In this document: in pieces, positions 33,957 to 45,959 of the stretch
Position numbering within the stretch: position 1 is the first letter of the stretch
Layout of the letters: each line of letters begins with the position of its first letter
Source of the DNA: Pogostemon cablin
Taxonomy: Eukaryota > Streptophyta > Magnoliopsida > Lamiales > Lamiaceae
Assembly (NCBI GenBank): GCA_023678885.1
Contig: CM043009.1
Coordinates: 18,283,117-18,347,116 of the forward strand
Direction: 5' to 3'
DNA: 64,000 bases
The notes under the pieces: generated by a model
Database searches by the model: none
What the model saw: the letters and a program-made list of their open reading frames with translations, nothing else
What the model was told of the DNA's origin: nothing
Translations under genes and position numbers: made by a program

Positions 33957-34185
33957 ACTACCTCCGTCCCACAATATCCTTCACACTTTCTACATTTGGA
34001 CGTCCCACAATACCCTTCATACCCCGTTTTTAGCAAAAAAAAGATAAATATATCCCCCAATTACCCATTAATAACAACATTGCCGTATGGATTAACACCA
34101 TTAATCCAACTAATTTGGACCCATTCACAACACAATTAACTTGACTAATCCATTAATTTGAGCCAAGTTCCACTTTCCATTTTAA
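33957..34185. mobile_element. Stowaway/mariner-like terminal repeat, one end only
   Basis: CTACCTCCGTCCCACAAT after a TA resembles the plant Stowaway terminal repeat CTCCCTCCGTCCC, followed by the usual inner GTCCCACAATACCCTTCAT. The matching inverted end is not found nearby, so it is a fragment or the other end lies elsewhere. Confidence 0.5.
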
Positions 34186-34189
34186 TCCT

Positions 34190-34212
34190 CTCTCTCTATC
34201 TCTCTCTCTCGG
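34190..34212. repeat. CT-rich microsatellite
   Basis: (CT)n with one interruption, upstream of the host gene-like frame; such tracts are common in plant 5' untranslated regions. Confidence 0.7.
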
Positions 34213-34371
34213 CTTCGTCGCTATAACAAAACTCTAACCCCTCTTCCTCCGCCGCTCCATTCTTTGATCTGTAAGTCTCTCAAAGGTAAGACGAGCAACT
34301 TTAGCCCTTCTCCTGCTTCTATAATCTTCGACCCAGCCCTTTTCTTCTCCTGCATCAATCGTTCTCCCGCG

Positions 34372-34648
34372 ATGACGAACCCTAAACCCACTCTATCCGA
34401 TTCATCAACTCTTCAATTAGACATTGTTTCTGAGGTTGAAATGGTAGATCTATGGTTTGGATCTGAGGATTTATGGAGCGAGATGTTGGTTGGGATTGAC
34501 TACATGTCGTCGGTAGTCTAAAGAGACGAGATCAACGCAGATGTCGTTAGATCCACCTTCAACACGGTGGCTCCCGACTCCCTACCCATGGATTTAGCCG
34601 TTGAGCTATCTTATGTTGATGGAGAGTTTGCTGGGATAGATTGTGACA
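34372..34648 (+). pseudogene. Host gene-like frame, 5' part, interrupted by element G
   Basis: Starts at an ATG in CCGCGATGACGAACCC, after a CT-rich leader. It is open for 49 codons to a TAA (34519-34521), then the same frame continues open (RDEINADVV, SLPMDLAVELSYVDGEFAGI) to the G insertion. Removing G and one TGACA continues the frame into 41173 (DIIVPNSHFMYSDNAAYVVK). I do not recognise the family. The single stop and later frame change suggest a pseudogene, or that introns are misread. It is the only non-transposon gene candidate in the window. Confidence 0.4.
34644..34648. repeat. Left target-site duplication of G (TGACA)
   Basis: TGACA occurs here, before the second G LTR (37517-37521) and after it (41168-41172), i.e. 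three copies rather than two. Confidence 0.9.
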
Positions 34649-36542
34649 TGATGAGTATTATCTTTGAACGCAAAATTAATCCCCAAGTATTAAGGATATC
34701 AGCTGCAGCTTAAGCAAGCGACCAAGTGAATTATCGAACTCAAAGGATGGCGTATTATCAATTTAATTATTTACTAAATTAATGAAGACAAGATGGCAAT
34801 AAGATTTAAGATTTAATTACTAAACTACTAAACAAGTAATTAAAATAGCAAATAAAATAAAATATCACTCCAAGATTACGAAAGTGGATCAAGTAGGAGA
34901 ATAGGTAGCCCTAGGATAATCCAGTTTCACGCATTAATTTTCCTTCCGTGTGTTGATGTCCGACTCTGCCTTGTGGAATATGGACGTATCACTAAACCAT
35001 ACATATCTACTCTATAGACACAAGTAAACATGCGTATAACACGTGTGAATAACCTCGGAGCAAGAGATATAATTCCACACCCCTTTCTAGGTATTATCAA
35101 TATCAATTATTTCCCTGGCCAATTGGTACTCTAACCCGATATGATTTCCCTTTATAGGTACTATAAAATGATCCTCTTTATCCTACTTAATAACCCAAAT
35201 TTAATTCAATTAATAAGTATTCATATATGATAGTTCTAATGAAGCTTCGAAATCCCCTCACTTAGAATCATAATATGAAATCCTGTTCAGCGGTGAACGC
35301 ACTCAATCTACAGCCAAGGTATATATTCAAACTCTAAATACTAATTGAAGATGTATAAAACGACTGTGAATATGGATTAAAAATGCATAGTCATATATAA
35401 AATAAATCCACAAGTAGTGTTGTACGGAGTTTACACACGAAAGGTCAATTATTTTGTAAAAACCTTTACAACCCTAGTTCTACCAAAAAGGCTCTAACCC
35501 ATGATGTTACGTAGAACAATCATGGGTGTTCGATAGATCTTACCCGGATGTCTAGAAAATTACAAGATAAATTATGAAATAAAATAAACCCTAGATGCAG
35601 GAGTCATCGCGTCCATCTCCGACTTGAATCCTCCTCTTGGTTCTCCTCTTGATTCCACAGACGAATCTTCAAAGTGATGGATGGATGGAGGAAAGGATGT
35701 GGATGATGGTTGTGGGTTGAACCCCCTTGTAGAGTGAAAGATGGTTGTGTTGTGTTGTGTTGTATCCAATCCGATTCCAATTCGTATGCGTTCTTGGTGT
35801 GATCTACATCCCCTTTTATACTTGTAAGCTCTCCTTATGGACTTAGGATGGACTTTTTCTTGAAAATATGCAAAAACATGCATTTGGGGTGTAAAAATCG
35901 GATACGAACGTGTCCGAGGCATGTGGTTCGACCTAGGGTCCGACCTAGGGCTTGGTCGAACCCTAGTCGAATCAAAATCGGTGATTTTTCGGACTTAAAG
36001 GCTTCTGGTTTGACCAAAATGGCTGTGGTTCGACCAAAGTGTCTGGTGGAACTAAACTGTCGTGTTCGAATCTCACTTGCGCCGTCTCACTGTTTCGCGT
36101 ATAACTTCCACATTCGGACTCCGATATGAGTGATTCTTGCGCTCACCCGATCCTCTATTCCTTGGCTTTCTATCCATAGAAAGAAATTAAGAAAAATCTA
36201 AGATTTGAATCTGTAACAAGACATGGGGTTCTTTACGCCAAAATGATCCTCTTTTCAGTGAATTTCCAAATATGGATCACACCATCATTTTTTATCTCCA
36301 CACAAACATAGAAAATTTTCACAATTTGGACATGCATTTTTCAGCATTCATATACAAGTTGCACTTTTTCTCCAACTTTGCACTTTTGATCTTTTTTTTA
36401 CCTAAAATACAATAAAACACCTCAAGTGCACCTTTTTCTCACATATATTAAATATAAGATACTTGTGCTAATATATAACAACAATTCCCATCAAAAAGGT
36501 GTTAGATATGACACTAAAACACGCTTATTTTCATTCTCATCA
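34649..36542 (-). repeat. First LTR of G (1894 bp)
   Basis: Plus strand TGATGAGTATTATC...TTCTCATCA. Same blocks as the E LTR; decayed GGTTCGACC motifs at 35923-36045; TATA box on the minus strand near 35814. Confidence 0.9.
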
Positions 36543-37509
36543 ATCTCCCAAACTTACTCGTAGCTCGTTCTGAGGCAACAAAATAAATATAAAGAGAAAG
36601 AGAGTAAGAAAATTAGCGGGAACAAGGACTATGAAAAATACCCCATTCGCAGTACAATTGTCCTTAACTTAAGTCATGCAACTCTCATTACATGTAATAA
36701 TCAATTCATAGCATACAAGATAAGATAATCACCACCAATTCAAATGCTCCATCCACATGTTCTCACGGGAAGTATATATCACTCGCACTCAAGAGTAAAA
36801 GATGTACACTTATAGGATAAGGTGTTTACGCTCATATTCAATTCAAATGCATGCTTAACCATAAGCTTGCCAAAAGTCTCAAACTCTCCACCACTAAAAG
36901 TATGATTCAACAATAGGATTAAAAATGACTTTTCTTTTGGATGTAATGTTGGCTCTTTGGTTAAGTAGGAAATATATGGATAAGTGACTCAAACTTCGGA
37001 TCAATCAAGCGCGCCTATCATGATCTTTCATTCTTCTTACTCACTCCAATTAAGCACAATATCCTCCTCAACTCTTTCACTTTTTTTTTCTTTTCTCAAG
37101 CACAACACTTTTTTGCAATCATTTTTTTTCTTCTCTCGAGGTACCAATTGAGGGTACTACCTTGCGCATTCAATGAAGTACTAGATTTAAGCACTATCCT
37201 AGGGTGTTTGATTCAATGAAGTACTAGATTTAAGCACTACTCCATGATTCTCCTTAGATGCATTATCAAGATCCATCACTACTTCAATACCAATTTCATT
37301 CCTTTCCAAGTTGTTATTAACACATTTTGAAAAGCCATTAATTCTCGTCATGATAGAATCAAGGCTCAAAAAATTCAGATGCTCAAAGTGGTAATTTCTC
37401 GTAGGCTGCCAATGAATGAGGTTTTTAGGCTCAATGGGGCTAACTACGGATAAACAATCATATGGTAGGAAATTATTTGGCTTAGTGACGCATAAATTCA
37501 AGGATGGCT
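36543..37509 (-). other. Internal remnant of G with three 3' hairpins
   Basis: Homologous to the LTR-proximal 3' non-coding DNA of E. Hairpins on the minus strand at 37163-37138, 37200-37175 and 37243-37218. Some stems have G-T or mismatched pairs (for example GGAGTA with TACTTC), fitting an older, decaying copy. No gene. Confidence 0.75.
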
Positions 37510-37521
37510 TAGATTGTGACA

Positions 37522-38516
37522 TGATGCTTGTTTTCTTTGCACGCAAAATTAATCCCCAAGTACTAAGGATATCAGTTGCAGCTTAAGCAAGCGACCAAGT
37601 GAATTATCGAACCCAAAGGACGACATATTATCAATTTAATTATTTACTAAATTAATTAAGATAAGATGGCAATAAGATTTGAGATTCAATTATAAAACTA
37701 CTAAACAAGTAATTAAAATAGCAAATAAATAAATTATCACTCGAAGAATACGAAAGTGGATCAAGTAGGAGAATAGGTAGCCCTAGGATAATCCAGTTTC
37801 ACACATTAATTTTCCTTCCATTTGTTAATGTCTGACTCTGCCTTGTGGAATATGGACGCATCACTAAACCATGCATATCTACTCTATAGACACATGTAAA
37901 CATGCATGTAACACGTGTGAATAACCTCGAAGCAAAAGATATAATCCCACCCAATTTTCAAGGCACTATCAGTATCAATTATTTCCCTTGCAAATTGGTG
38001 CTCTAACCCGATATGACCTCCCTTTATAGGTACTATAAAATTATCCTCTTTATCATACTTAATAACACGAATTCAATTCAATTAATAAGTATTCATATAT
38101 GATAGTTCTAATGAAGCTTTAGAGTCCCCTCACTTAGAATCATAACATGGAATCCTGTTCAGTAGTGAACGCACTCAATCTACAACCAAGGTATATATTC
38201 AGAATCTATATACCAATTGAAGATACACAAAACGACTGTGAATATGGATTAAAAACTCATAGTCATATATAAAATAAATCAACAAGTAGAGTTGTATGGA
38301 GTTTACACACGAAAGTTCAATTAATTCGTAAAAACCTTCACAACCCTAGTTTTACCAAAAAGGCTCTAGCCCATGATGTTACGAAGAATAATCATGGGTG
38401 TTGCATAGATCTTACCCAGATGTCTGGAAAATTACAAGATAAATTAGGAAACAAAATAAACCCTAGATGCGGGAGTCGTCGCGTCCTTCTGTGTCTTGAA
38501 TCCTCCTCTTAGTTCT
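37522..38516 (-). repeat. Second LTR of G, left part
   Basis: TGATGCTTGTTTTC... aligned with the first LTR; cut at 38516 by the solo LTR, whose GTTCT duplication is 38512-38516. It continues at 40198. Confidence 0.88.
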
Positions 38517-40192
38517 TGATGAGCATTTTCTCAACACACAATTAATCCCAAGTATGAAGGATATCAATTGTAGTTTCAAAGGTGACCAAGTTAAATATCG
38601 AATCCACGGGACGGATAAATATCAATTTAATTACGTTCTAGTAGATTATGACTATTTTGTAAACAGTTGGTTTATAAACTAAGTAACAATTTAAATAGCT
38701 AATAAATAACAAGAGCAAGTAAATAATAGTTGTGATCGAATAAGATAATAGGTAGTTCGTCAGGCCATCCAGTTTTCTTCGTTAATTCGTACTTTCGTGT
38801 GTCGATGTCCGACTCTGCCTTGTGGTTTATGGACGCATCGCTAGACCATGCGAATCTATTCTATAGACACAAATAGATAAGCCTTTGACACGTGTGAGTA
38901 TCCTCAGAGCAAGACGTATACTTTACCTCCTTTTCTAGGTACTATCATAATCAATTATTTCCTGTGCACTTAGTACTCTAACCCGATTTGATCTTCCTTT
39001 TTAGGTACTATTAAGTTATACTCTTTATCCTACTTGTTAACCCAAATTTAATTCAATTAACAAACATTCATATAAGACAGTTCTAATAAGACTTCGGAAT
39101 CCCTTTATTTAGAATTATAACAATAAACCCTGCTCATTAGTGAACGCACTCAACCAATAATCATGTTATGCATTCAGACTCTACACAACGATTATTGATG
39201 CACAAAACAACTATGAGTATGGATTAAAAACGTGCAATCTTATATAAGCTAAACCACAAGTAGTGTTGTACGGAGTATACACATGAAATACAAATTAACT
39301 CATGAAACCTTCATAACCCTAGAACTACCGAAGTGGCTCTAGCCCATGATTGATCTAAGAACAATCATGGTTAGATTGATCAATCTTACTTGAGTCTCCA
39401 GCTACACCTCTGTCACCACCCTCCGGATGGACTCCTCTTATGATTCACGATCTTAAGCTCTTCGTGCTTGGACGTTCTTCGATGTCTCCCTTCTTTTCTT
39501 AACTGCACGAGCCTTCTTTTATACTTATAATCACCTCTCTATGACTTGGAATGGGCTTTTCAAGTGATCTTACGCGTTTTGGCCTCAAAAATCCAGATAA
39601 GGTAAGTTTTTGCGTTTTGGTTCGACCTCGTCAACAGGTCGAACCACTGGCCAACAAGTCAAACCCCAAGTCGAACCCTGCTACTAGACACATTCTGCGC
39701 TTGGTTTGACCTCTTGCACAGGTCGAACCACTTCCTCACAGGTCGAACCTCAGGTCGAACCACGCTACTGGACAATTTTCGCTCCTGGTTCGACCAACTG
39801 TCAGGTCGACCCCCAACGTCGTGGTCGAACCCATCTTCTCGCGAACTGGTTCGACCATGGTTCGACCTGATAAACAGGTCAAACCCCTTGAGTCGTGGTC
39901 GAACCCTCCTTCTGTTGTTTCACAATGCTGGTTCGACCTGTAGGAGAGGTCAAACCCTACTCCATCAGGTCGAACCCTACTCTTTCCTTGGCGGTTCACG
40001 TGGTCTCGACTTCGTCTCTTCGATTCTTGCACTTCCACTCCATTTTTGCTATGAAAACCACTTAAATAGCTCCACTACACCTGATTCATGCTAATTCACA
40101 ATATATATAGGTTTTTCACCTATTTCCACCTCAAAACGCTTCAAAACTAGCACAAAACCCGATGCCAAACTTGTGAATTTACACACTAATCA
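38517..40192 (-). repeat. Solo LTR of the D family, inside the second G LTR
   Basis: 1676 bp, plus strand TGATGAGCATTTTC...CACTAATCA, flanked by GTTCT (38512-38516, 40193-40197). Read on the minus strand it matches the D LTR, including the hairpin cluster (39618-39985). There is no internal sequence, so LTR-LTR recombination removed the rest. Confidence 0.93.
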
Positions 40193-40197
40193 GTTCT

Positions 40198-41167
40198 CCT
40201 CTTGATTCCATAGACGAATCTTCAAAGTGACGGATGGATGGAGGAAAGGATGTGGATGACGGTTGGGGGTTGAACCCCCTTTGTGGGGTGAAGGATGGTT
40301 GTGTTGTGTTGTGTTGTATCCAATCCTATTCCAATTCGTATGCATTCTTAGTATGATCTACATTTCCTTTTATACTTGTAAGCTCTCCTTATGGACTTAG
40401 GATGGGCTTTTTCTTGGAAAATACACAAAAACATGCACTTGGGGTGTAAAAATTAGATTCGGATGCGTCCCAGGCATGTGGTTTGACCTAGGGCTTGGTC
40501 GACCTAGTCGAATCAAAATAGACGATTTTTTACACTTACAGGCTTCTGGTTCGACCAAAATGGCTGTGGTTCGACCAAAGTGTCTGGTCAAACTAAATTG
40601 TCGTGGTGAATCACACTTGCTCCGTCTCACTGTTTCGCGTATAACTTCCACATCCGAACTCTGATTTGAGTGATTCTTGTGCTCACGCTATCTTCTCTTC
40701 CTTGGCTTTCTATCCATATAAAGTTATCAAGAAAACTCTAAGATTTAAATTTGTAACAAGCCATGGAATGTAGAACATCCGTTCTGTTTGGCACTGCTTG
40801 CGCGACGTTACCATTTTGCTCATAACTTCCTTGTTTGGAATCCGATTGAGGTGTTCTTTATGCCAAAACGATCCTCTTTTCAGTAGATTTCCAAATATAT
40901 ATCACCTCACTAGTTTTGATCTCCACAAAAACAAAGAAAATTTTCAAAAGTTGGACGTGCGTTTTTCAGCATTAATACACAAGTTGCAACTTTTCTCCAA
41001 CTTTGCACTTTTGATCTTTTTTCCACGTAAAATACAATAAAACACCTCAAGTGCACCTTTTTCTCACATATATTGAATATAAGATACTTGTGCTAATACA
41101 TGACAACAATTACCATCAAAAAGGTGTTAGATTGGACACTAAAACACGCTTATTTTCACTCTCATCA
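40198..41167 (-). repeat. Second LTR of G, right part
   Basis: Resumes the G LTR after the solo LTR and ends CTCATCA, followed by TGACA. Decayed GGTTCGACC motifs at 40480-40595. Confidence 0.88.
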
Positions 41168-41172
41168 TGACA

Positions 41173-41382
41173 TCATCGTTCCCAACTCTCATTTTATGTA
41201 TTCTGATAATGCTGCGTATGTGGTCAAGGACTCCAAACATGGAGGTTGACCTTCCGGGAACCTTCCCTCGTCAATCTCTATTTCGGAGGTATTCTGGCAT
41301 TTCCTGTGATTCTGACCATAACCCTATGGTCCTGGAGTCCGAGAACAGGGAAGATGAAAATGTTCATTCCATCTTCCCCTAA
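41173..41382 (+). pseudogene. Host gene-like frame, continuation after element G
   Basis: Frame from the 5' part stays open to a TGA at about 41246. An overlapping frame (MEVDLPGTFPRQSLFRRYSG to a TAA at 41380) takes over, as if one base changed or a splice were missed. No domain recognised. Confidence 0.35.
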
Positions 41383-42372
41383 ATGAAGAATCCCTTCATT
41401 ATCAACAGTTCATCTATGAGATGATTTGTATCCTGCTACATGTATATCGGTATATCCCTAACTCATGTCTTCTTTTAATTTCTGTAGCTAGGAAATCCCT
41501 GTGAGGCTTGGTATGTGCTTTATGTGCTTTATTTGGCACTGTGAGGCACTTGATTGATGTTGGCACTGTGAGACATTGACGGCTGATAATGTTTAAATTG
41601 CCATGTGAGGCACTTGATAGATGTTGAGTCACTTGTTTAAATGTGTAATTGGCCTTGTGAGGCATCTGTTTTGGACTTGTGAGGCATTGTTAGCTGATAA
41701 TGCTCTCTTTGGTTCTTACCTGAATCTTTGAGGCATTTCCTTGTTGATGATGGAAAAATTTTGATTATATTTGGCCATGAGAGGCACTAAATGTTGTCAC
41801 TTTGTGATCATGTGATGCATTTTTGTCCTGTGATTCATTTTGGAGGCTATTGATGCTTTGCTTGCTCCTTAATTGGCACTGTGTGTTGTTCAGTGGGTAA
41901 TAATACTTGTCCTTGTAATTTGTAGGTTTTAAATTAGCCCAATGATGAATTTAGTCCGAGGACTATTGCTTCAATGTTGTGGTAGTCCATTGGGATCATG
42001 CAATGTAAAGCTACACCCAGTGATTAAGTTATTTGAATAGGTATATACAACCCTATTTAGGAGACCAAGACTCAATGACTATGTTATTCCGAGGGTTAAG
42101 TACCTAACTTCATTGAACAAGCTTAAAAAATCTTGTTTTTGTCCCTGATATTAGGTGTTCAGTGTCACCATTAGGTTTCATACTTATGTTGGAGACGTTT
42201 GATTTTTTTTTATATCATTACAGTCACCAATATGTATAAGAAGCCTTTAGGAGGCCATCGTCGGTGATGAAATTCTCTCTGAGAGCATCTTGAACAAAAA
42301 GTCCATATGATTAATATATGATGATTGTTTACAATTAAACAACACATAAACAACAAAAGGACAGTTTATAGT
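41383..42372. other. Host-like AT-rich DNA with degenerate TGTGAGGCA repeats
   Basis: No gene seen. Between 41500 and 41830 the motif TGTGAGGCA (with variants TGAGACA, GAGAGGCA, TGTGATGCA) occurs about nine times, often followed by CTTGAT. It may be an intron or 3' region of the broken host gene. Ends where F begins. Confidence 0.5.
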
Positions 42373-42383
42373 TGTTGGGCGTT

Positions 42384-42388
42384 TTCTC
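42384..42388. repeat. Left target-site duplication of A (TTCTC)
   Basis: TTCTC here and at 50839-50843; rejoining restores GCGTTTTCTCAACACAC, the conserved Gypsy LTR end. Confidence 0.95.
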
Positions 42389-43778
42389 TGTTGGTGCTTG
42401 GATCATTTGGTTAACGTGACCCGTTAGAATATCATGCGTTTCTATCATAGCGGAAGCAATAAATCATAGAAACGATTACCGTTCACCAAGGTATATTGAT
42501 GAAGATTGATTCTCGCAGGCAGCCTGCGCAGTCCCACGAGAATAGCCATAACTTCCTCGTTTGATATCGGAATTGAGTGATCTTTGCGTTCAGACGATTC
42601 TCTCTTCGACGGCTTTCCGCCAATATATTGATCATCAAATTCTTAGCACTGTACGAATTTATACAAATTTCGCAAGATCACGGACAGCAGCAGCACACTA
42701 CCTTCTGATCTTCTGCTGTATGTCCCAAGTCCGATCTCGACGTCGTGTGGGCGACGATCTACGAGACCTCCTCAATCTGCTCTCAACCCTCATCACACGT
42801 GAATAATCAATTAGATTAGGGTTCCAGATAAGTTGAGGTGACTTATATACATGGGCTACAGCAGGGACCAGGAGGAGAAATTGGGTTGGGCCTCCATTGG
42901 GCTTAAGTATCCAAGCTTAGCCCAAAGCTTATACTTAAGTCCAATAATAATAATATATTCCACTAAAATATTATTATTGCACTACCGTACCAATCCCAAA
43001 ATTACGTTTTGGGCTCCTTCTTATTATGAGCTCGTTAGTCTCCCCATGTTTAAGATATACAATGTCCATTAATTAATTTAAGTTACTGACAACTCAATTA
43101 ATTAATATCTCATCCAAGAGTAGTACCACTCAACCTCATTATCATGCCGGAATAAATTCCACCTGCAGGGTTTACATGATAATCCTTATGAGCTCCTCAA
43201 GGGGACATCATCAACCTATGACGGACACGGATTCCTTCTACAATCTACAGCACACCATAGAGACAGCACTACTTCCCAACTCATCGAGTTTGTTGATTTA
43301 ATAACATGTAAATCTCACCCATTGATGAATCAAAGAAATACATACTGCCCTACGTGTCGAGGTTATTGTATAGGGATTAAGAGCACGAACTTCCATAATA
43401 ATTGAGATCAAGTTCTCATATAAGTCAGTATAAGTCGAACGATCTCAAGCGGTCCTGCTCAATACACACACAAGTGCACTAATGTGATTCTATAGCCAAG
43501 ACAAGCTAATACCAAACCACACTACAATCATCCCGATAGAGAGTCCCCGTCTATCTCGGTTGTGAGCATCTGTTTATACTTTATAAGGAAACCGATAATA
43601 TGATCTTATGCGTGCTGTCGCACAACATATTATCTACAGTATAAAGTAAGTGGACTATTGCATCGAACATATAAATAAATTATAAGATGAAATCATTTGA
43701 TCATATGATTCTCATTTCAAATTAATTGTTATAACATTGTTCATACAAAAAGCTAGACTTTTAGTATACAATCCAACA
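42389..43778 (-). repeat. 3' LTR of A
   Basis: TGTTGGTGCTTGG...CAATCCAACA; followed by ATCTTCCACTTATAC, the minus-strand polypurine tract AAGTGGAAGAT. Confidence 0.93.
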
Positions 43779-43953
43779 ATCTTCCACTTATACTAAAAGA
43801 CTATGCTGTCATGTCTTCTGCCATACATCTGATTTCCACTCCCACTACACGACCATCAAAAGCTCTCGCCTTAAGGTCCTTGTAAATGGATTTACTAGGT
43901 TATCATCTGATGCAATCTAGGTGACAACAACCTTCCCCTCATCATACGATTTC

Positions 43954-44142
43954 TCATAATAGGTGGTACTCGCGCTCCATGTGTTTAATTGCCTTATGGA
44001 CTCGTGATTCCTTCAAGTTTGCAACTGCACCAATATCATCAATATAAATTGTGATTTCCTTGGGCAAACTTAGAAACACTTCGAAGTCCATCTTGAAGTT
44101 TCTAGAGTCATACAGATACTTTGGCTGCCTTATAGGCTCCAA
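43954..44142 (-). pseudogene. Copia RNase H remnant of A
   Basis: Frame includes PKYLYDSRNF and ITIYIDDIGAVANLKESRVH followed by KAIKHMEREYHLL, matching the end of plant Copia RNase H (CDN.GA...KEP..H.R.KHI...YHLIRE). The catalytic-region Asp is kept in DDIGA. Upstream frame is broken. RNase H would remove RNA from the hybrid during reverse transcription. Confidence 0.8.
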
Positions 44143-44549
44143 TTTATCATCTTTCTATGATGGAGTTCGGAGTCTGAAATATATTTCTATATAACACTCC
44201 TCCACATTATGACTCAACTTCTTAAAATTAAACGCATAACCTTTGAGGTAGATTTACTGTCGTCCCTATCTGATTTGAAAATTCTGAATCTATGTAACCC
44301 ATAAGAATCAGTGAATCTGTTCGGTAAGCCCACATATAGTTTCTAGTCTTTTTCAGGTACATAAGTATATGTCTTACCACAGTTCATCATTCTTGTTCCG
44401 GGTTACGTTGATACCCACTGTTCATGCCATCGGCAAAACATATATCCAATCTCGTGCATAGCATTCCTTAGATTAAGCTTCCTCATTTGCCGAAGCATAA
44501 GGAACTGCTTTCATCTTCTTTATCTACTTTTGTGTCACAAGACACATTC

Positions 44550-45185
44550 ACTTAGATAAATTCACATGCTAAACGAGTAAGGATCGTATCATTATATGAA
44601 ACTTGAGATAAGCATAACGTCCTTTCTTGTGATCCGTATTACCGTGATCAAAAGGATATTTTTGCTCTTCTTAAGTCCTTCATCTCATACCGCTTTATCA
44701 ACCATACCCATACGCCCGACAATACTCTTTCATTGTCTCCAATGAGCAAGATACTATCTACGTATAGTACAAGAAATACCATCACATTTCCATCACTCTT
44801 TTCAATACACAAGACCCATCCGATCATTGATTAGATCCATGTCACTGGATTACCTCATCAAAACGGATGTTTCATGATCTTGAAGCTTGTTTTAGTCCAT
44901 TAATGGACACTTTTAAGCTCACATCACAATGCTCTTAGCTCTTTGCAATGAATCACTCTGGTTACTTCACATAGATGTTTCCCTTAAGACTTCCAATCAG
45001 GAAAGCTGTCTCGACATCTATTTGCTATCCCTCATATTTCATATGAGTAGCAACAAATAAAAGAGTCCGGATCAACTTAGGCATAGCTACCGGTGAACAG
45101 GTTTTCTCATAATTGAACCCTTTCTTTCTGAGTATACCTTTTCGCAACAAGCTTGCTTCCAAGGTTTTCACCTTATTCTATGATC
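44550..45185 (-). pseudogene. Copia reverse transcriptase remnant of A, YVDS catalytic motif
   Basis: Recognisable blocks in order on the minus strand: GFNYEKTCSPVAMPK, DVETAFLIGSL (near 45020), SINGLKQASRS (near 44890) and VFLVLYVDSILLIG (YVDS at 44764-44753). Functional Copia enzymes have YVDD; here the second Asp is Ser. Stops occur after NIYVK and before FIAK. B has the same YVDS and a stop at the same place before FIAK. The enzyme copied RNA into DNA; this copy cannot. Confidence 0.85.
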
Positions 45186-45959
45186 CTCTTTTATTCTTGC
45201 ATGCCCGCTTCCAATGGCTTTTACGCCATTTAGCGGTTCAATAAGCATCCAGACCTAATTTAAAATCCATCGATTATATTTTAATATTCATTGCACTTTG
45301 CTAGGATTTGGCATTTCTAACTTGTAGTGCTTCGTCGTATCCGTGGGTCCATTTCATGTTTGCGAGGGACCAAGTCTTACGACTTTCCCAAAACATGTAT
45401 CTCACGGGTTGTCGAATAATCCTCCCACTGCGACAAGGCACTACATGTAATTGTGTATCAGACGTGACACGCATTGCAGTTTACCTTGTGGTATATCCTC
45501 TTGTACACTTGGTACTTATACTTTGTGTTTTCTTCTCACTACCTTTAGAACAACTCATACATGGGTTTGTGATTTATTACATAGTCCCTTTCCAAAAATC
45601 TAGTGTTTGTGTTAACAATCACCCTTCGATCTTTTAGACTAAATAAATCACCTTCATTTTTATAGCATATCCCACAAACAGACAAACATTCAAATGAATT
45701 ACTGTTTCTAGGGCTTATCCATAAAATGAATTAACTAATTTCAAATAATTCATCATCTATCTAATCATTACCATAAGAGTCTTATTCCTTCTATCCACCA
45801 CACCATTCAGCTGGGGCATGCCCGGTGTAGACCACTTGAGATTTAATCTCAACCTCTGATTAATAGTTCCTAATTATCCTAAGAGGTACTCGTAATGACG
45901 ATTAAATCGTCATTACTTGATATATTTTCCATGATGCTTTACTGTACCAACCTTGTAAT

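Larger units (their letters stand above)
34649..41167 (-). mobile_element. Rearranged Gypsy element G (two LTRs, ~1 kb internal)
   Basis: Two LTRs in the same minus orientation (34649-36542; 37522-41167 with a solo LTR inside) separated by only the 3'-most ~970 bp of internal DNA. No gag, primer site or pol. The junction at 37510 carries 12 bp of the host flank (TAGATTGTGACA) before the second LTR. That points to joining of an internal break to a second copy of the host-LTR boundary, not simple transposition. LTRs are of the E type (ends TGATGAG...CTCATCA). Confidence 0.85.

Noticed and set aside
33957..34185. Complete Stowaway MITE
   Set aside because: Only one terminal repeat found; no matching inverted end within the nearby host DNA.
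45308..45637. Plus-strand 109-aa open frame in Copia A
   Set aside because: Antisense to the pol remnant between integrase and reverse transcriptase, absent as an open frame in B, no domain.
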